NCBI RefSeq assembly: GCF_017876295.1
Contig: NZ_JAGINT010000002.1
Coordinates: forward strand, 1,798,001 to 1,862,000
Direction: 5' to 3'
Length of the DNA stretch: 64,000 bases
Source of the DNA: Kribbella aluminosa
GTDB taxonomy: Bacteria > Actinomycetota > Actinomycetes > Propionibacteriales > Kribbellaceae
The notes beneath the pieces were generated by a model that was given only the letters and a program-made list of their open reading frames with translations, did not search any database and was not told where the DNA came from. The first letter of the stretch is position 1. The number at the start of each line of letters is the position of its first letter. The position numbers were made by a program, and so were the translations under genes. Below are positions 34,606-43,150 of this stretch, one piece after another.

Positions 34606-35467
34606 GTGCGCAAAGCGGCGTTGGTGGCGGTGCTCCTGGCGATGGTTGGCGGCTGCGCCGGCCCGCCCACAGCGTCGCCTTCGCCGTCGGGGTGGGTGAC
34701 GGCGAGCTCCACGCCGCGGACAGCGCCTGCTACCCCGACGTACATGTCGTTGGAAGACACGTACCTGCTGCACAACCAGCTCTACACGGCGGGGCAGGTG
34801 CCCGCGACGCCCTGTTACTTGCCGGGCGGGCCGTTGAAGACGCGGAGCGACGTACAGCGGTCCGCGAACGCGATGCTGGTCTGCCTCCAATCCGCCTGGA
34901 AACCGGTCGTCGAGCACGCGGACGCCAGCTTCGCCCCGACGACCCTGTACGTCGTGACCGTGGGCGCGCGGACCGCCTGCGGCGGCTTCGACGCCGACTC
35001 CGACGCGTTCTACTGCACCGACAACTCCGACATCTACCTCGACTGGACCCAGCATCTCGAGGAAAGCCCCGACGACCGGCAGTACGCGTCGGCCGATCTC
35101 CTGTGGGTGATGGCGCACGAGTTCGGGCACCATCTCCAGCAGTTGGCCGGGATCTCGGCGTACTACGACGACCGCCTGGACCGGACCACGGGCGCGGCCC
35201 TCCCTCGAACAGACCCGCCGCCTCGAGCTCCAGGCCTCCTGCCTGGCTGCCGCATTCCTCGGGGCGAACCGGGACACGCTCGACCTGTACGACGACCGCA
35301 TCGACGCCTACCAGGACGAGGCGTACTCCGGCGATGAAGACGCCCCGTCGTCGCCACGAGACCACGGATCGCGCAAGAGCAGCACGGCGTGGTCCAAGGC
35401 TGCCTTCACCGCCAAGTCCCCCTCCGCCTGCAACACCTGGTCCGCCCCCGCGAACCGGGTCAGCTGA
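34606..35467 (+). pseudogene. Third YpfJ-like metallopeptidase, frameshifted after the active site
   Basis: From GTG 34606 the protein begins with a lipoprotein signal (LVAVLLAMVGGC) and keeps MAHEFGHHLQQLAG. Near 35200-35206 (GGCCCTCCC) the frame shifts by one base: the reading frame continues as PRTDPPPRAP, while the homologous continuation SLEQTRRLELQASCLAAAFL and RDHGSRKSS lies in the next frame and ends at TGA 35465-35467. The as-written product loses the RELQA glutamate and conserved C-terminus. A single-base sequencing error would restore a normal lipoprotein protease. Confidence 0.8.
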
Positions 35468-35915
35468 GCTTGAGTTTGAAGCCTTCGTGGGTGTTGGCGA
35501 AGCCCAGGCTGGTGTAGAAGCGGTGGGCGTCGGTGCGGGACTTGTCCGAGGTGAGCTGGACGAGGGCGCAGCCGCGGGTGCGGGACTCCTCGACGGCCCA
35601 CTGGATCAGGGTGGTGCCGAGGCCGGCGCCGCGGGCCGGGCGGGCTACCCGGACGGCTTCGATCAGGCCGCGGGAGGAGCCGCGGCGGGAGAGGCCGGGG
35701 ATGATCGTGAGCTGCAGCGTGCCGATCACCTCGTCGTTGCGTTCGGCAACTACGAGGAGTTGGTTGGGGTCGGCATCGATCTGCTCGAACGCGGCCAGGT
35801 ACGGCGTCAGGTCACCGGTCGACTCGCGGGTGGCGCCGAGCTGGTCGTCGGCGATCATCGTCACGATCGGGGCGACGTCGGCGGCGGTGGCGCGGCGAAT
35901 CACAAGGTCGTTCAT
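35460..35915 (-). CDS. GNAT-family N-acetyltransferase
   Basis: The 151-residue acetyltransferase has the acetyl-CoA-binding motif A RVARPARGAGLGTTLIQWAV (about residues 89-108) and the family C-terminal block AHRFYTSLGFANTHEGFKL. It is cytosolic and the acceptor amine is unknown. ATG 35915 is used. The 3' end overlaps the frameshifted metallopeptidase by a few bases in convergent orientation. Confidence 0.87.
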   Translation of the reverse strand: MNDLVIRRATAADVAPIVTMIADDQLGATRESTGDLTPYLAAFEQIDADPNQLLVVAERNDEVIGTLQLTIIPGLSRRGSSRGLIEAVRVARPARGAGLGTTLIQWAVEESRTRGCALVQLTSDKSRTDAHRFYTSLGFANTHEGFKLKLS

Positions 35916-36149
35916 GCGGACAGGATCGCAAACACCTGAAACGGTTCAGTCGGCGGGGTAATGACCGAAGTGCCGCGACGGTGATTGCCTTACGCAAACA
36001 CTTTTCGTTGCCCGCCTCGCCGGGGAGCACTGTTTGCCTCCGGCATCAGAGGGTACGAGTCATACTGGACACCACTGCATCCGCCCGTGCCGGGGTTGGG
36101 GCAGTCATGCGCCGACAGCGGATGCGGGCCAGTCCTGAAAGGTCATCCG

Positions 36150-36992
36150 ATGTCAGCGTTAGCTATCAACTTCACCCAGCCGTTCGAAGATGCCTTCAGC
36201 AAACTGCTGTCGTTCATCCCGAACCTGCTGGGCGGCCTGGTCATCCTGGTGATCGGGTACTTCGTCGCCAAGGTGCTCGGCAAACTCGTCGGCAAACTAC
36301 TCGGCCGGGTCGGTTTCGACAGCTGGATGGAACGGGCCGGCGTCTCCAGTGTGCTGCAACGGTCGGGTACGGGACTGACCGCGTCGGCGATGCTGGGCAA
36401 GGTCGTGTTCTGGTTCGTGTTCCTGATCAGCTTCACGATGTTCGCCTCCGCACTCGGCGTACCGGAGATCTCGAACTTCATGAGCGACATGCTCGCCTAC
36501 ATCCCGCGGATCTTCGCCGCGATCGTGATCGTCTGCCTGGCCGCGCTGTTCGCGAACTTCCTGGCCGCGATCATCCGCGGTGCCACCGGCAACGAGACCC
36601 TGGCCAAGGTGGCGCGGTACGCCGTCCTGGTGTACGCCGCATTCGCCGCCCTCACCCAGCTCGGTGTCGCGGTCCAGCTCACCGGCAACACGCTGCTGAT
36701 CGTGCTCGCGGGTGCCGCACTCGCTCTCGGCCTCGCTTTCGGCCTCGGGGGCCGCGAGATGGCCGGCCGCGCACTGGGCAACCTGTTCTCCAAGGACAAC
36801 CTCCAGAAGCCGGCCGCGGACCCGAACGCGACAGGCTCCAACGGTACGGCGACCTACCCGGCCCAGGGCGACTACCAGGGCAACTACGAGGGCGGCTACC
36901 AGCAGCAGCCCGAACAGCACCCCGCAGCCCACAGCACCGGCACCTGGTCCAACGGCACCCCCCAGAACGGCAACTGGCAACAGGGCCAGTAA
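36150..36992 (+). CDS. Small MscS-related membrane protein (conserved TM helix family)
   Basis: The 280-residue membrane protein has about five hydrophobic segments: the first LLGGLVILVIGYFVAKVLGK is the conserved TM-helix of MscS-like channels, and the last pore-like helix is LLIVLAGAALALGLAFGLGG. It lacks the MscS beta domain. The C-terminal 60 residues are Gln/Asn/Gly-rich and disordered. It is probably an osmotic-stress membrane protein. ATG 36150 has GAAAGG upstream and starts the conserved region; the open frame upstream to 35985 looks non-coding. The 234-base upstream gap presumably carries its promoter. Confidence 0.78.
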   Translation: MSALAINFTQPFEDAFSKLLSFIPNLLGGLVILVIGYFVAKVLGKLVGKLLGRVGFDSWMERAGVSSVLQRSGTGLTASAMLGKVVFWFVFLISFTMFASALGVPEISNFMSDMLAYIPRIFAAIVIVCLAALFANFLAAIIRGATGNETLAKVARYAVLVYAAFAALTQLGVAVQLTGNTLLIVLAGAALALGLAFGLGGREMAGRALGNLFSKDNLQKPAADPNATGSNGTATYPAQGDYQGNYEGGYQQQPEQHPAAHSTGTWSNGTPQNGNWQQGQ

Positions 36993-37011
36993 CTACAAGA
37001 GGTTCCTCAGG

Positions 37012-37042
37012 CGGGCGGCAATCCAAACCGGGTTGCCGCCCG
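37012..37042. terminator. Bidirectional hairpin between convergent genes
   Basis: CGGGCGGCAA (37012-37021) pairs perfectly with TTGCCGCCCG (37033-37042) across an 11-base loop. It lies 20 bases after the MscS-like stop and 18 bases past the stop of the minus-strand deaminase. Confidence 0.65.
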
Positions 37043-37059
37043 TCGACTCGTGGCTGCGG

Positions 37060-37518
37060 TCAGTCAGTTCGGTCAGTAAGCAGATGGGCGTTGATGTCCT
37101 TGACCTGCTCTGCCAGTGACGGCATCTCGACCACCTCCACACCGGCCGCCCCCAGCAGTTCGGCGCCCTCGCAGTCGACGAAGATCGAGGGTTCGCGCCA
37201 CGCAAGGACGACTCGAGGGATGCCGGCCGCGAGGATGCGCTCGGTGCAGGTCCGGGGGCGAGAGGCTCGTTTGCTGCACGGTTCGAGGCTTGTGTAGATG
37301 ACAGCGTTGCGGAGGCGAGGATCCCGTGGTGGGAGCTTCGCGAGGGCGACCTCCTCGGCGTGGTCGTGGGGGTCGGTCTCCCGCGAGTAGCCGGTGGCCA
37401 GGATCTCTCCGTCGCCAACGATGATTGCACCGACGGAGAATGCTGTGGCCGACGGCGGGCAGGAGCGGGAGAGCTCGATCGCCCGCTCGAGCCAGTAGCG
37501 GTCGTCGGTGTCAGGCAT
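37060..37518 (-). CDS. RibD-type pyrimidine deaminase domain protein
   Basis: The 152-residue zinc deaminase of the CMP/dCMP-RibD group has the zinc and proton-shuttle motif DHAEEVAL and the second zinc motif SLEPCSKRASRPRTC. In RibD this domain deaminates a ribosylated pyrimidine intermediate of riboflavin synthesis; here it is a separate short protein. It starts at ATG 37518, overlapping the end of the reductase-domain gene, so the two halves of RibD are encoded in reverse order as coupled genes. It is last in a three-gene operon led by an XRE-SLOG regulator, which argues for a dedicated nucleotide product and not bulk riboflavin. Confidence 0.8.
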   Translation of the reverse strand: MPDTDDRYWLERAIELSRSCPPSATAFSVGAIIVGDGEILATGYSRETDPHDHAEEVALAKLPPRDPRLRNAVIYTSLEPCSKRASRPRTCTERILAAGIPRVVLAWREPSIFVDCEGAELLGAAGVEVVEMPSLAEQVKDINAHLLTDRTD

Positions 37519-38200
37519 CGTCGGCGTGTCCGGGAAGGTAGCGAAGAAGGACCACGTCACCGATTTGCTTCACCTCGGCGAGGTGCATGCGGTTGGCGGG
37601 GCTCTGCGGGAACGTGGCCTCGCCGACAAAGCGGGGCGCCGTGCTGTCACCCACGAAGAATGGCGCGACCACCAGGTGGATCTCGTCGGCAAGGCCGGCT
37701 GCCAGGAACTGGGTGTGGATCGTGCCGCCGCCCTCGATCATCAGTCGTCGCACGCCACGCCGCCCCAGATCGTCGAGAACGAAGCCGAGGTCGACCTTTT
37801 CGCCGGTGCCGACGACGTTGCTCACGGCCCCGACGGCAGCAGTTGCTGTGCCGACCGCAGACGTCGGGACGTAGACGACCTTGTCGACGTCGCCGGCGGA
37901 GAAGAACTTCGATGCCGGGTCGAAATCTCCGCCGGCGCTGATCGTCACCTTGATCGGGGACTCGGGCTGACCGGCGTCCACGCGACGCTTGCGGCGGTCG
38001 TCGGAACGAACGAGCAGCCGCGGGTTGTCACGGCGGATCGTGTTGGCCCCCACGAGGATCGCATCGACACCCGCCCTGACCTCGTCGACCCGATCGAAGT
38101 CCTCGTCGTTCGACAGCAGAAGGCGCTCATCGGTGTTGTCGTCGATGTAGCCGTCGATCGAGGCGGCCACCGACAACAGTACGTACGGGCGCTGGGTCAC
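37511..38200 (-). CDS. RibD C-terminal (reductase) domain protein
   Basis: The 229-residue protein of the dihydrofolate-reductase-like RibD_C family begins RPYVLLSVAASIDGYIDD, then has the NADPH/substrate segment DAILVGANTIRRDNPRLLVR and the strand RRLMIEGGGTIHTQFLAAGL. The family reduces the ribosyl moiety of aminopyrimidine ribose phosphates. GTG 38200 overlaps the upstream regulator's stop (GTGA). Together with the adjacent deaminase it reconstitutes both RibD activities from two polypeptides. The substrate could be a modified nucleoside; no other rib gene is nearby. Confidence 0.82.
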   Translation of the reverse strand: MTQRPYVLLSVAASIDGYIDDNTDERLLLSNDEDFDRVDEVRAGVDAILVGANTIRRDNPRLLVRSDDRRKRRVDAGQPESPIKVTISAGGDFDPASKFFSAGDVDKVVYVPTSAVGTATAAVGAVSNVVGTGEKVDLGFVLDDLGRRGVRRLMIEGGGTIHTQFLAAGLADEIHLVVAPFFVGDSTAPRFVGEATFPQSPANRMHLAEVKQIGDVVLLRYLPGHADDA

Positions 38201-39132
38201 GAATGGTCTCCTTCATCGGTACCGACAAGGTCATCGATCATGTACACGAAATCATCTGTCATCCGCCGAATCGCGGCCTGCCCCACATCGGATCCGAGCG
38301 TCGAACAGCCGTACAGCGTCTCCCGGACGCTGCCCGGCATCCAGTCCGACAGCGCGGGGGTATGGCGCGACTGATGGTAGATCGCCTCGGCCGACCCACC
38401 GCTCGCGCCGAGCGGGAGGAGCCGCTTGCCCATCGACGCGGCGATGTCTGCTTCTGCCTGGGTCCCGCTCCCGCCGCCGATGACCACGACGTACTCGGCG
38501 TCGAAGACCACGTTTCGGCGTCCGAAGATCGCCACGGCGCCGCGCAGACCCGGCGGTTGGTAGTGATCCGCGATGTGCGTGATCACCTCGATGCCCACCC
38601 CGATCGGGCCGTGGTTGACCAACAGCCGCCGTACCATCACCAGCCGAGCCATCGACCGCACAGCGGCGTCTATGACAGGCGAGTTCGTTCCGGCGGATCT
38701 GCTCCCACAGATCGCGATGCGGGTGCTCGACGCATCCGATCCGTCAACTCGCGTCCGGGCCGGCTCGGCGACCGACGCCGTGCCTTTGGCCAGTTCCCGC
38801 TCGTCTCGGATCGACGAGACCAGGGTGTCGGCGGGTGCCAGGCCCATGAGCATCCGAGCGTCGTCGGGCACCTGAAGGCCCTCCGCGATACGGGTGAGCA
38901 CGTTGATGTCCGAAACCTGGCCATGCCGCGTTCCACGGATCCAGTTGGACACGTCCGAGCGATCATGCTCGGTCAAGAGGGCCAGTTGTGTCTGCGTGCA
39001 GTCGGTGAAATCCGTCAGGTACCTTCGGAACAACTCAGCGACATCGCGCCGCGCCAACGCAACCTGTACGTCGCTGTTCCGCCAGAACGAGGACGGCACG
39101 CTGCCCGGATCGAACACCCGTCGACGAGTCAC
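38197..39132 (-). CDS. XRE helix-turn-helix / SLOG-domain fusion protein
   Basis: The 311-residue fusion has residues 20-100 as an XRE-type DNA-binding domain of the actinobacterial kind (QTQLALLTEHDRSDVSNWIRG, then a LTRIAEGLQVP stretch). Residues about 135-260 are a Rossmann-like SLOG/LOG domain (IAICGSRSAGTNSPVIDAA, VVVIGGGSGTQAEADIAASM). SLOG domains bind or process nucleotide-derived ligands in signalling and conflict systems. The protein could sense a nucleotide and control the divergent promoter 39133-39371. GTG 39132 has GGGAGG upstream. First gene of the operon with the split RibD proteins. Confidence 0.75.
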   Translation of the reverse strand: MTRRRVFDPGSVPSSFWRNSDVQVALARRDVAELFRRYLTDFTDCTQTQLALLTEHDRSDVSNWIRGTRHGQVSDINVLTRIAEGLQVPDDARMLMGLAPADTLVSSIRDERELAKGTASVAEPARTRVDGSDASSTRIAICGSRSAGTNSPVIDAAVRSMARLVMVRRLLVNHGPIGVGIEVITHIADHYQPPGLRGAVAIFGRRNVVFDAEYVVVIGGGSGTQAEADIAASMGKRLLPLGASGGSAEAIYHQSRHTPALSDWMPGSVRETLYGCSTLGSDVGQAAIRRMTDDFVYMIDDLVGTDEGDHS

Positions 39133-39184
39133 AATCCTCCCAAGACGCGGACCCAGAACTAAGCGTAGCGGTGTGCAACGATCG

Positions 39185-39201
39185 CGTGGAACGAGTCCAC
39201 G
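39185..39201. promoter_or_regulatory. Inverted repeat in the divergent promoter of the nucleotide-centred locus
   Basis: CGTGGA - ACGAG - TCCACG is a perfect 6-bp inverted repeat with a 5-base spacer, 53 bases upstream of the XRE-SLOG start. It is a reasonable site for that regulator. The rest of the 239-base gap shows no clear gene; GGAAGGAG precedes the plus-strand ATG at 39372. Confidence 0.4.
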
Positions 39202-39371
39202 GGCCGAATCAATTTCCTGCGGCCGCGCAGATCGCCACCATGGGATCGGCGGTGCTTCTCGATCGCGTCAAGCGCGAGAGTCGCAGCGCCCCACCGATCA
39301 GTGGGCGGACGTAATGATCCCTGCGTCTGTGTCCGCCCGCTGTTCCCACCGAGCGGAAGGAGCGGGTCGCG

Positions 39372-40274
39372 ATGAGCGATTGGGTATTTGTGAAGAAGAG
39401 AACCGCAGCCGACGGCGAGGTGTGGAGATCAGCAGACGGGCTGCTCTACAAGCGAACCGGCGGGACCGATCTGCGGGTTGAGGCGGAGTTCGAACAGGTA
39501 GCCGCCGGAATGGGCTATCCCGTTCCCATGATCGTCGACAACGGCGTCGAGGACGGGCGGTACTTCGTCATCGAGCGAGCCATCGGCGACCTGTCGCTGC
39601 ATGACGAGGCGCTCGCTGATGCGCGGTCCAGCGGCCGGGTCAGCGAGCGGGTCGTTCGTACGGCGGCCGTGGTCTCATCGCAGCTGCTGGAGGCTCAGGC
39701 GAGGCATCCGCTCCGCACGGTGTCATGGTTCGAGAAGGCGGCTTTTGCTGCGGATGTCTTCGAGGAGAACCCGGACTTCGACACACCCCGGGTCCACGAG
39801 GCTGTCGAACAGGCTCTCAATCGGATGACCGGACTTCCCATGGTGCACGGGCACCTGGACTACGGCTTGCCCAACATCCTCCGGGCCGGCGTCATCGACT
39901 GGCAGCACCATGGGCCGGTCCCGCTCGGCTATGACGTCTATCCCGCGCTCGACATCGTTGCTTTCAAAGGTGGCGGCAAGGGATACGGGATTACACCGGA
40001 CCAGCGGACCTCCTACGCCGCCGCACTTGACGCGACCACTGCGACCCTTGTCGGGCAACGGGTCAGCGACTACCTGGGCGACTTCTTGCTCGTCAAGTGC
40101 TTCTTCTTCCTCGCGCTCATGCGTCCCAGCGATCCTGCGCGCCCTGACAAAAGTATCAAGTGGCAGTACCGCCGCGCCCTCTTCACGATGGGACTTGACC
40201 AGTATGAGTCGACCGGCACAATCGACACCGGTGCTTTCCCCACCCTGGAACGGTTCAGCACTGAGAACCGGTAG
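39372..40274 (+). CDS. Aminoglycoside-phosphotransferase-fold kinase of unknown substrate
   Basis: The 300-residue kinase-like protein has a short N-lobe with a Lys (LYKRTGGTDLRVEAEFE), catalytic loop MVHGHLDYGLPNIL (His-x-Asp then Asn) and metal-binding Asp in GVIDWQHHGPVPLGYDV. ATP-dependent phosphorylation of a small molecule is expected. It opens the plus-strand operon opposite the XRE-SLOG gene, with a good ribosome site (GGAAGGAG). Later genes are a nucleotidyltransferase, a phosphatase and a tRNA-synthetase-like protein, so the substrate may be a nucleoside or sugar. A/T-ending codons look more common than in flanking genes, which hints at transfer. Confidence 0.75.
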   Translation: MSDWVFVKKRTAADGEVWRSADGLLYKRTGGTDLRVEAEFEQVAAGMGYPVPMIVDNGVEDGRYFVIERAIGDLSLHDEALADARSSGRVSERVVRTAAVVSSQLLEAQARHPLRTVSWFEKAAFAADVFEENPDFDTPRVHEAVEQALNRMTGLPMVHGHLDYGLPNILRAGVIDWQHHGPVPLGYDVYPALDIVAFKGGGKGYGITPDQRTSYAAALDATTATLVGQRVSDYLGDFLLVKCFFFLALMRPSDPARPDKSIKWQYRRALFTMGLDQYESTGTIDTGAFPTLERFSTENR

Positions 40275-40308
40275 CCGAGTCCCGGCTGTCCGCGACCGGG
40301 ACTACCTC

Positions 40309-41304
40309 ATGGACCGTCATGGCGTTGTTTTCAAGGTCATCGGCGACAGTCACCCCGGCAGTCACTATCTGGGCTACGTCAAGTATCACCCAGACGATAA
40401 GGGGGACCGGTGGTTGTTCGGCCAGACCTATCGACAGAACAGCGTCGTGTCCAAGTCCTTCGGTATCCTTGCCGACCGACCGGAGTGCTACATCTACTCG
40501 GAGACGCTCGGATGCGTCATCACCGGTATTCCGCGTGACGATGTAGCGGTCCACTACTCGTGCCGTTATGCGCTTGCCGCCATACACGAGGAGCCGGGCG
40601 CTGTTGCAGACAACCAGACGGGCCAGGACCTCCTCGCGATCACGCAGTGGATCGCCGCGAACGGAGCGGAGGGTTTGCTCGGCGTCACAGGATCGTTCCT
40701 GGTCGGCTGTTTCAACGAGCGTTCAGACATCGACCTGGTCTGCTACGGACCCGAGGGGTACCAGGTCGCAGCTGATCTCTTCCAACAGACCGACCTGATC
40801 AGACCGTACGACGGGGGCGATCTCACCAGGCTGTACCTGCGGCGGGCGAAGTATCTGGAAGGCAGTTCCTTCGACGCTCTCATCAAGCAGGAATGCCGAA
40901 AGCTTCAAGGGCTGACGGTCGGCTCCGGCGCGCACATCAACTGCGAGCCTCTCCGCTCCGACCACGACAAGACGTTCGCCCGGATCGCGTCCAAGGAGAT
41001 CGGCGAGATCTCGCTCCTCGCGAAGATCACGGACCACGCCGAAGGTCTCACCACACCGGCTGTCTACGGAATCAGGGTCAAGAACATCCTCAGCTCGACG
41101 ATCGACGAGCCGGGGTCCTTCGCACGCAGCATCACTCACATGCGCTCGTACCTCGGTGCCTACACCGGCGCGTTCCGGTCTGGCGACACCGTCCACCTGT
41201 CCGGGAAGCTCGTCCATACTCAGGACGGCGAGCGCAGCGGCTTCGGCATCGAACTGACGCCCTGGACGGTCAGCAACTCCTACGTCGCAAACCTCGCCGG
41301 ATAG
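40309..41304 (+). CDS. Predicted nucleotidyltransferase (Pol-beta superfamily)
   Basis: This protein of about 331 residues carries the minimal nucleotidyltransferase signature GSFLVGCFNERSDIDLVCYG (Gly-Ser then Asp-x-Asp, about residues 128-147). It resembles the poorly studied predicted nucleotidyltransferases known mainly from archaea. ATG 40309 is the only usual start in frame, but similarity to such proteins seems to begin 5-6 codons earlier (RDRDYL), so a non-standard upstream start is possible. It follows the kinase by 34 bases. It may transfer a nucleotide to RNA, protein or the kinase product; none of these is evident from sequence. Confidence 0.65.
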   Translation: MDRHGVVFKVIGDSHPGSHYLGYVKYHPDDKGDRWLFGQTYRQNSVVSKSFGILADRPECYIYSETLGCVITGIPRDDVAVHYSCRYALAAIHEEPGAVADNQTGQDLLAITQWIAANGAEGLLGVTGSFLVGCFNERSDIDLVCYGPEGYQVAADLFQQTDLIRPYDGGDLTRLYLRRAKYLEGSSFDALIKQECRKLQGLTVGSGAHINCEPLRSDHDKTFARIASKEIGEISLLAKITDHAEGLTTPAVYGIRVKNILSSTIDEPGSFARSITHMRSYLGAYTGAFRSGDTVHLSGKLVHTQDGERSGFGIELTPWTVSNSYVANLAG

Positions 41305-41313
41305 GACTCGCTG

Positions 41314-41988
41314 GTGACCCTACTTGTCATTCGGCACGCCGAATCGGTCGAGAACGCTGCCAAGTACGACGGCTTCTACCGCGATCCCCGCCCGTACGGC
41401 GGAGCGGTCGCTCATGCCATCTCCCGCGAAGTCGTCGGTCTGACGCCGCGGGGATTCCGGCAAGCTCAGTGGCTGGCGGACGTGCTCACGCCGTTCCTGG
41501 GGCCGGATCCGCGGGTCTTCACTTCGACGTACCGACGGACGATCGACACTGCCGCGATCGCCGTGCCGGACCTACCTGAGGGTTGGCCGCAGCAGAGTGC
41601 CCTCCTCGACGAACAGCATTACGGCGACGCCACCTACATGTCCAAACGTGAGCTGTACGAGACCTATCCCGAGCTGGCACAGGACCGCCGTTACCGCAAA
41701 CACGTCTGGACCGCGCCTGGCGGTGGAGAGTCGCTCGCCAAGGACGTACTCGACCGCGCAGCCCGGTTCGCCGCCCAGGCCCGTGCAGAACTTTGCGCTC
41801 GCCGAACGGTCCTTGCCTTCACCCACCAGACCGCTGCCGTGGCGCTCAAATGCCTCCTCGAAGAGCGACTGCTGCCGGAGATCCTCGCCGACGAGCGCAA
41901 GGGGAAGATGCCCAACGCCGCGATCCTCCACTACGAGTTGCGCGATGACCGATTCGTTCGTGTGGGAACCACTCTCTCGCCCATCTAG
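41314..41988 (+). CDS. Histidine phosphatase (phosphoglycerate-mutase-like)
   Basis: The 224-residue histidine phosphatase has the phospho-acceptor motif LLVIRHAESVEN at the N-terminus, the FTSTYRRTIDTA arginine segment and the distal His in VLAFTHQTAA. It probably removes phosphate from a small metabolite or nucleotide. GTG 41314 lies 9 bases after the nucleotidyltransferase stop. Its place between a nucleotidyltransferase and a synthetase-like gene suggests a biosynthetic or proof-reading step in the same pathway. Confidence 0.85.
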   Translation: MTLLVIRHAESVENAAKYDGFYRDPRPYGGAVAHAISREVVGLTPRGFRQAQWLADVLTPFLGPDPRVFTSTYRRTIDTAAIAVPDLPEGWPQQSALLDEQHYGDATYMSKRELYETYPELAQDRRYRKHVWTAPGGGESLAKDVLDRAARFAAQARAELCARRTVLAFTHQTAAVALKCLLEERLLPEILADERKGKMPNAAILHYELRDDRFVRVGTTLSPI

Positions 41989-41996
41989 GAGCGCAC

Positions 41997-43136
41997 GTGC
42001 GGCATTTGTTCGTCAACGGACCCGTCCAGAACGGGCCCTTCACGTTCGACGGCCATCCGGGCAAGGCCGTCGGCGTCCGCCTCGCCGCGGTTCTCAACGG
42101 CATCCTCGGCGTCCCGCCTGCACCGCACCTTTGGAACACCGTCACGCTGGCCGGCGATCTGCGTTACCGGCAGGCTGAGGGGACGAGCCGCTGCCGGAGC
42201 CAATTCGAAGCCGAGCTGATCGCTGACAAGTATGCGGAGAATCAGTCGCCGTCCGCGGGAATCATGACCGACGCGGACGGCGAAGTTGCCGACCTTGCAC
42301 TGGAGATGATCGAGTGCAACCTCCGGGCCGGAGTCCTCAGGATCAGCCGCGAGACAGTCGCCACCTGCCGCCACTGCGGACACATGGTCGGCAGCGGAAG
42401 CCAGCCGTGCAAGGCGTGTGGCGGAACGGAATCTCGCGATCGAGCTGGTCTTCATCTTGTCGCAGAACCCAGGCCGGGCCGCCCTGTCCTCGACCGGTCG
42501 GATATCCACGCCCATCATCGCCAGTGGCCCAAACATCTACAACACACCGCCGGCGACGTCGCTCCGCGACTGATCCTGTCCAGGACCCGCGACCACGGAA
42601 TCCAGCTGGCTCCTTTCGGCCTGACCGGGGTTGTCCTCGACCCGCGCGCTGGAATCCATGCGACGGTCCTCGCGGCGGCGAGGCGGCATCGGGCCGAGGT
42701 AGCCGTCATGACCATCACTCAGAACGCGGCCAACCATGTTGCGGCGCACGGTGTGCATTTCCGCAGGCACAACGGAATCCGCCTTCAGTACGCGCTCCAC
42801 GGGCACCTGCCGTACGACCACCTCGCCGGAATTCAGCCGCTCTGTCGTGCGTATCGAGCCACGTCGGCGGTCTGGGATGCGTTCGTTCAGTGGTTTCTAC
42901 CGCTTGTCGCGCTGCGGGCCAAGACCGGGACGAAGCCCGGTCAGCTTGCAGCCCTCTTCAAGCACTACATGCGCGCGTACCTGGCGCAACCCGCAGAGAT
43001 CGCCGCAACCGCGGTTGAAGAGGTGAGGCGATCGATCTCGGCCGGTGGCACCGACTGGATCACGGACAAGCACGCGCTTGCGAACGTCATGGTCTCCCAA
43101 GCAGTTGGCCGCGCCGGGGATTCGGTGGCGAGGTAG
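41997..43136 (+). CDS. Class I aminoacyl-tRNA-synthetase-like protein with zinc ribbon
   Basis: This 379-residue protein has an N-terminal segment NGPFTFDGHPGKAVGVRLAA that matches the NGPxHxGH region of methionyl/leucyl-type class I synthetases in degraded form. A zinc ribbon CRHCGHMVGSGSQPCKACGG sits at about residue 124. A later SRTRDHGIQL stretch is reminiscent of the SRD-WGIP block of MetRS. No KMSKS loop or anticodon-binding domain is seen. It is far shorter than a true synthetase. It could activate a carboxylate with ATP, as other synthetase paralogues do. GTG 41997 follows AGGAG. Last gene of the plus operon; a distant relationship, so the call is tentative. Confidence 0.5.
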   Translation: MRHLFVNGPVQNGPFTFDGHPGKAVGVRLAAVLNGILGVPPAPHLWNTVTLAGDLRYRQAEGTSRCRSQFEAELIADKYAENQSPSAGIMTDADGEVADLALEMIECNLRAGVLRISRETVATCRHCGHMVGSGSQPCKACGGTESRDRAGLHLVAEPRPGRPVLDRSDIHAHHRQWPKHLQHTAGDVAPRLILSRTRDHGIQLAPFGLTGVVLDPRAGIHATVLAAARRHRAEVAVMTITQNAANHVAAHGVHFRRHNGIRLQYALHGHLPYDHLAGIQPLCRAYRATSAVWDAFVQWFLPLVALRAKTGTKPGQLAALFKHYMRAYLAQPAEIAATAVEEVRRSISAGGTDWITDKHALANVMVSQAVGRAGDSVAR

Positions 43137-43150
43137 CCGACGGGCGCCTG

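Noticed and set aside
39372..43136. A classic aminoglycoside-resistance or riboflavin operon
   Set aside because: The kinase lacks APH(3')-specific residues outside the catalytic loop, and no other rib genes are present on either strand.
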